Part shown: piece by piece, positions 55,219-58,348 of the stretch | How the letters are laid out: every line of letters begins with the position of its first letter | Numbering within the stretch: the stretch's first letter is position 1 | Assembly: GCF_001463745.1 (NCBI RefSeq) | Contig: NZ_BBWJ01000053.1 | Coordinates: 1 to 58,348, forward strand | From: Aureimonas sp. AU22 | GTDB lineage: Bacteria; Pseudomonadota; Alphaproteobacteria; Rhizobiales; Rhizobiaceae | Length of the DNA: 58,348 bases | Direction: 5' to 3' | Translations under genes and position numbers: made by a program | The notes under the pieces: generated by a model | What the model was told of the DNA's origin: nothing | The model's database searches: none | The model's input: the letters and a program-made list of their open reading frames with translations, nothing else

Positions 55219-57295
55219 ACCAGCGGCGCATCGCTTCGAGGTCCTGATCTGCGCACCGTTCGGGCGCGACGCCGAAAGCGTCGGGTCGGTTCTGGCGCGC
55301 GACGGCTATCGCGCCTCGATCTTCCCCGACCTCGCCGCGCTCGGCGCGCGCGTGGAGACGGACGGCGGGGAATCCGTCGGGTTGATCCTTCTGACGGAGG
55401 AAGCGCTCGGTTTCGGCTTCGACATCCTGACGCGGGCCCTTCGCACCCAGCCCGACTGGTCCGACATTCCGATCATGGTGCTGGCGGCGCGGCGCACCGG
55501 GCGGGGCGATGCCATCGTCGGCTTGCGCCACCGCCTGCCGGACAGCGTCGCCAACGTGGTGATCCTGGAGCGCCCGCTCGGGATCGAGTCGCTGGTCAGC
55601 TCGGTGGCCACGTCGATGCTCGCGCGCCAGAAGCAGTTCGAGATGCGCGACCGCTTGCGCGAGCTGACCCTCAGCCGCGAAGCGCTCGCCGCTTCCGAGC
55701 GCGAGCTGCGTCTCGTCACCGATTCGCTTCCCGTCCTCATCGCCTTCGTCGATCGCGACCTCGTCTACCGTTTCGCCAACCGCGCCTACGAGGACTGGTT
55801 CGGACGGGGCACGGACGAGGTGATCGGACGCACCATTCCCGATGTCCTCGGCCCCGAGAACTTCGAGACGCGCCGCGCCGCGATCGCGCAGGCGCTCTCC
55901 GGCGAGTCGGTGCGCCTCGAAGTGCTGCTCACCATGCCCGGCCGGCCCGATCGGCTGACCGAGATCCGCTACCTGCCGCGCCGCGATGGGCGGGGGCAGG
56001 TCGACGGGTTCCACATCTTCGTCCTCGACATCACCGCCCACAAGCGCATGGAGAACGAGCTGCGCGAGGCCGCCGCCATGCTGGAGGCGCGCGTGGCCGA
56101 GCGAACCGAGGCGCTCTCCGCCGAAATGACGCGCCGGGAGGGCGTCGAGGAAGCGCTCCGCCAGTCGCAGAAGATGGAGGCGATCGGCCAGCTCACCGGC
56201 GGCATCGCGCACGACTTCAACAACATGCTGGCCGGTGTGATCGGCTCGCTCGACCTCATGCGTCGCCGGATCGAGAGCGGCGACGTGGAGGCGCTGGAGC
56301 GCTACCGCGTCAACGCCATGCAGGCGGCCCAGCGCGCCGCGACGCTGACCGCCCGCCTCCTTGCCTTCGGCCGTCGCCAGTCGCTGGACCTGAAGGCTCT
56401 CGACCTCAACGCGGTGGTGCAGGGGATGGAGGATCTCCTGCGGCGGACGCTCGGCGAGAACATCGCCATTCGCACCGTTCTGGCGCCCGAGCCGCTGGTG
56501 GCGCGAACCGACGTGAGCCAGCTCGAGAACTCGCTCCTGAACTTGGCCATCAACGCGCGTGACGCGATGCCCGAGGGCGGGCGGCTGACGATCACCGCAC
56601 GCGCGGCCACCGCGACGGAGGCCTCGGCCGCCGCGCGTGCCGGTCCCTTCGCGGTGCTGGAGGTCGCCGATACCGGATCGGGCATGTCGCAGGAAACGCT
56701 GGCCAAGGCCTTCGAGCCCTTCTTCACCACCAAGCCGATCGGCCAGGGCACCGGTCTCGGCCTGTCGCAGATCTACGGCTTCGCCCGCCAGTCCGGCGGC
56801 CATGTCGCGATCGAGAGCCGCGAGGGGGAGGGGACCACGATCCGCCTGCTGCTGCCGGCCGAAGGCGTGGAGGTGGCCGTGGACGCCGTGGCGCATTCCG
56901 GCGAGGCGCCGGCCGGCGAGGGCGAGACGGTGCTGGTGGTGGAGGACGAGGGTCTGGTGCGCATGCTGATCGTCGACGTGCTCGGCGACCTCGGCTACCA
57001 GCCGCTGGAGGCGGTGGACGCCGCCATGGCCCTGCCGATCCTGGAATCGGGCGCCCGCGTCGATCTCCTGGTCACCGACGTCGGCTTGCCCGGCATGAAC
57101 GGGCGCCAGCTCGCCGAGGTCGCGCGGCGGCTGCGGCCCGACCTCAAGATCCTGTTCGTCACCGGCTATGCGGAGTCGGCCTCCGTGCGCGGCGAGTTCC
57201 TGGGCGACGGCATGGACCTCATCGCCAAGCCGTTCGAATACGAGGCGCTGGGCGCCAAGGTCCGCGAGATGATCGTGGGGCAGCCGGCAGGCTGA
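55211..57295 (+). CDS. PAS-containing hybrid histidine kinase coupled to the KaiC-like gene
   Basis: A 694-residue protein. An N-terminal receiver-like domain (residues 8-140; VLICAPFGRDAESVGSVLARDG) lacks an obvious phospho-acceptor context, followed by a short coil, a PAS domain (about 165-280), a coil, HisKA with the phospho-His at about 334 (GGIAHDFNNMLAG), HATPase_c with N box LNLAINARDAM and GTGLGLS, and a C-terminal receiver with Asp at about 623 (LLVTDVGLPGMNGRQL). GTG 55211 starts inside the end of the KaiC-like gene. No transmembrane helix, so cytoplasmic. No separate output regulator is adjacent. Confidence 0.92.
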   Translation: MHRPAAHRFEVLICAPFGRDAESVGSVLARDGYRASIFPDLAALGARVETDGGESVGLILLTEEALGFGFDILTRALRTQPDWSDIPIMVLAARRTGRGDAIVGLRHRLPDSVANVVILERPLGIESLVSSVATSMLARQKQFEMRDRLRELTLSREALAASERELRLVTDSLPVLIAFVDRDLVYRFANRAYEDWFGRGTDEVIGRTIPDVLGPENFETRRAAIAQALSGESVRLEVLLTMPGRPDRLTEIRYLPRRDGRGQVDGFHIFVLDITAHKRMENELREAAAMLEARVAERTEALSAEMTRREGVEEALRQSQKMEAIGQLTGGIAHDFNNMLAGVIGSLDLMRRRIESGDVEALERYRVNAMQAAQRAATLTARLLAFGRRQSLDLKALDLNAVVQGMEDLLRRTLGENIAIRTVLAPEPLVARTDVSQLENSLLNLAINARDAMPEGGRLTITARAATATEASAAARAGPFAVLEVADTGSGMSQETLAKAFEPFFTTKPIGQGTGLGLSQIYGFARQSGGHVAIESREGEGTTIRLLLPAEGVEVAVDAVAHSGEAPAGEGETVLVVEDEGLVRMLIVDVLGDLGYQPLEAVDAAMALPILESGARVDLLVTDVGLPGMNGRQLAEVARRLRPDLKILFVTGYAESASVRGEFLGDGMDLIAKPFEYEALGAKVREMIVGQPAG

Positions 57296-57303
57296 GCGGG
57301 ACC

Positions 57304-57321
57304 GGGGAGCCTGGGCTCCCC
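57304..57321. terminator. Hairpin between the convergent kinase and lipoprotein genes
   Basis: GGGGAGC and GCTCCCC form a 7-bp stem with a 4-nt loop just past the kinase stop. There is no U-run; termination may need Rho. Confidence 0.4.
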
Positions 57322-57353
57322 AATCCGGACGCTCGCGCCGAAGCGCGACCCGG

Positions 57354-57731
57354 TCAGCAGTTGGCGGCGACCCCTTGCGCGTCGTTGGCGGCACGCGCGG
57401 TCTGGCAGGCGGCGTCGCGCGTCAGGTTGTTGAGACCCTGCTTGGCGGATTCGAGCGCCTCCCCGGTGGCCTGGCGGGCGCGCTCGAGAGCCGGAGCGGC
57501 CGCGTCGCGCGCTTCGTTCGCCGCCGCGCCGATCGCCTCGCCCGTTTCGCGCCCGGCCTGCCCGATCGCGTCCACGGCCTCGCGTGTCTGGCTGCGCGCC
57601 GTGTCCGCCGCGGAAGCGGCCGGCGCCGTCGTGGTGGTGGTGGTGGTGGCGGCGGGCGTCGAAGGGGCGTCGTCGCCACAGGCGGCCAACGCCAGCGTCG
57701 CGGCAAGGGCCCAGGGCGTCAGCTTGTTCAT
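57354..57731 (-). CDS. Small predicted lipoprotein with an Ala-rich helical body
   Basis: A 125-residue precursor: helix WALAATLALAAC with a lipobox LAAC (Cys18), then a Ser/Thr/Ala-rich linker including a run of seven Thr, and a body of regularly spaced Ala and charged residues (SQTREAVDAIGQAGRETGEA...) predicted as a long amphipathic helix, ending with two cysteines. ATG 57731 (MNKLTPWAL) is chosen. I do not recognise a family; an outer-membrane or periplasmic lipoprotein is likely. Confidence 0.7.
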   Translation of the reverse strand: MNKLTPWALAATLALAACGDDAPSTPAATTTTTTTAPAASAADTARSQTREAVDAIGQAGRETGEAIGAAANEARDAAAPALERARQATGEALESAKQGLNNLTRDAACQTARAANDAQGVAANC

Positions 57732-57977
57732 GTCGTCGATCCTCGTGTCGTGGCCGCTCGGGCCATGTCCCTGCCTCGGCAAGGTGCGGCGCTCGATCCA
57801 CGTTTCAAGAGACGGCTACCGCCCGCCAGCGGTCGCGGCCGCTTCGATCAGGGGTTTCAACGGGTTGTTCCGAAATCACGGACAATGCGGCGCTTCGCGC
57901 GCTCGATATGTTCACCATCCGTCCACCTTCGCCGGGTTAGGTCTTGGGCTCGGATCGAAACCAAGGGAAGCCCTGCG

Positions 57978-58348
57978 ATGACGAAGCGAAAGCCGCGATC
58001 GCGCAAGTCAGCCGCCGCCGCGTCGCCGCGTCGCCGGGTCGGGCCGCTGTGGTGGGGGGCGGGCCTCCTCGCGCTCGGCTGGATCGCTTTCGATGCCAAC
58101 CGCCCGATGGTGGAACGGCACCTGCCTGCGCTCGCCGTCCTGCGCCTGCCCTGGGAGGCTGCACCGGCACCCCCCGCGCGGCGCGTGGCCGCTTCCGAGC
58201 GCACCGCGGCGCCGCGACCGGCGTCTCCCCGACCTGCCGCCGCGCGCTCCAAGGAGGCCGAGCGCTCCGCCGAGCCGCGGCAGGCGGCGCTGCGCCCGCC
58301 GGCGCCCCCGATGAAACCCGGCGTCCCGGAGACGCGGCCGGCCCATCC
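57978..58348 (+). CDS. N-terminal part of a membrane-anchored, Pro/Ala-rich protein (partial)
   Basis: A frame opens at ATG 57978, preceded by AAGGGAAG, and runs off the right edge without a stop (123 codons seen). It begins with a basic cluster (MTKRKPRSRKS, then RRRV), has one hydrophobic helix (GPLWWGAGLLALGWIAF) and then a long stretch rich in Ala, Pro, Arg and Glu. The pattern suggests a single-pass inner-membrane protein, N-terminus inside, with a flexible periplasmic linker before a domain outside the window. Function not recognisable. Confidence 0.65.
   Translation, partial: MTKRKPRSRKSAAAASPRRRVGPLWWGAGLLALGWIAFDANRPMVERHLPALAVLRLPWEAAPAPPARRVAASERTAAPRPASPRPAAARSKEAERSAEPRQAALRPPAPPMKPGVPETRPAH

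Overview
The window is about 58 kb of GC-rich, gene-dense chromosome from an alphaproteobacterium of the order Hyphomicrobiales (Rhizobiales). An Aurantimonadaceae/Aureimonas-like genome is my best guess, but gene content alone cannot prove the genus. The main evidence is gene order: parB-parA-rsmG-mnmG-mnmE and rho-hemJ-hemE on the minus strand, facing away from maf-aroE-coaE-dnaQ on the plus strand. This is the classic origin-proximal layout of the group. The non-coding gap between hemE and maf (23100-23705) has an AT-rich core, DnaA-box-like 9-mers and eight GANTC sites, and I read it as the replication origin. One perfect and four degenerate parS sites lie within about 24 kb of it.

Layout. 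1-6415: tail of a CFA-synthase-like methyltransferase, DUF1003 membrane protein, a 25-codon small gene with a full-length Shine-Dalgarno, HD-GYP phosphodiesterase, acs, AI-2E family permease and yggS. 6416-12700: a candidate small RNA opposite a 29-codon ORF, then leuS-lptE-holA, an aldo/keto reductase and an LprI-like protein. 12701-23099: leftward parB, parA, rsmG, mnmG, mnmE, YbaK-like, rho, gluconokinase, hemJ, hemE. 23100-27434: origin, then rightward maf-aroE-coaE-dnaQ and an EamA permease. 27495-34910: secB and fxsA (minus), timA-like/mltA/smr/XRE (plus), DUF1402, Lrp, a racemase and a class II amidotransferase. 35075-43900: ilvD, HxlR/SDR pair, hslU, luxR-alkB, opgG/D-like and coaA. 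43902-49070: a his cluster (hisB, DUF2628, hisH, hisA, Uma2, hisF, hisE in transcription order) divergent from hslV. 49128-58348: a K+ channel with a zinc-ribbon tail, DUF1236 protein, GAF-EAL protein, polyol dehydrogenase, a KaiC-like ATPase overlapping a hybrid histidine kinase, a small lipoprotein and a truncated membrane protein.

Most genes are housekeeping: chromosome segregation, tRNA modification, haem, histidine, CoA, translation and envelope. Regulatory or accessory content includes two c-di-GMP phosphodiesterases, an orphan LuxR coupled to AlkB, and the KaiC-kinase pair. No tRNA, rRNA, insertion sequence, prophage or CRISPR array was recognised. A structured repeat of about 181 bp occurs twice in inverted orientation (21894-22074 and 48252-48433), and the two copies have different but internally complementary hairpin arms.

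The most unusual items are the origin with its parS and GANTC clusters, the small transcription units at 905-1146 and 6422-6595, the inverted structured repeats, a possible heat-shock-driven short transcript at 50411-50592, and the KaiC-kinase pair.
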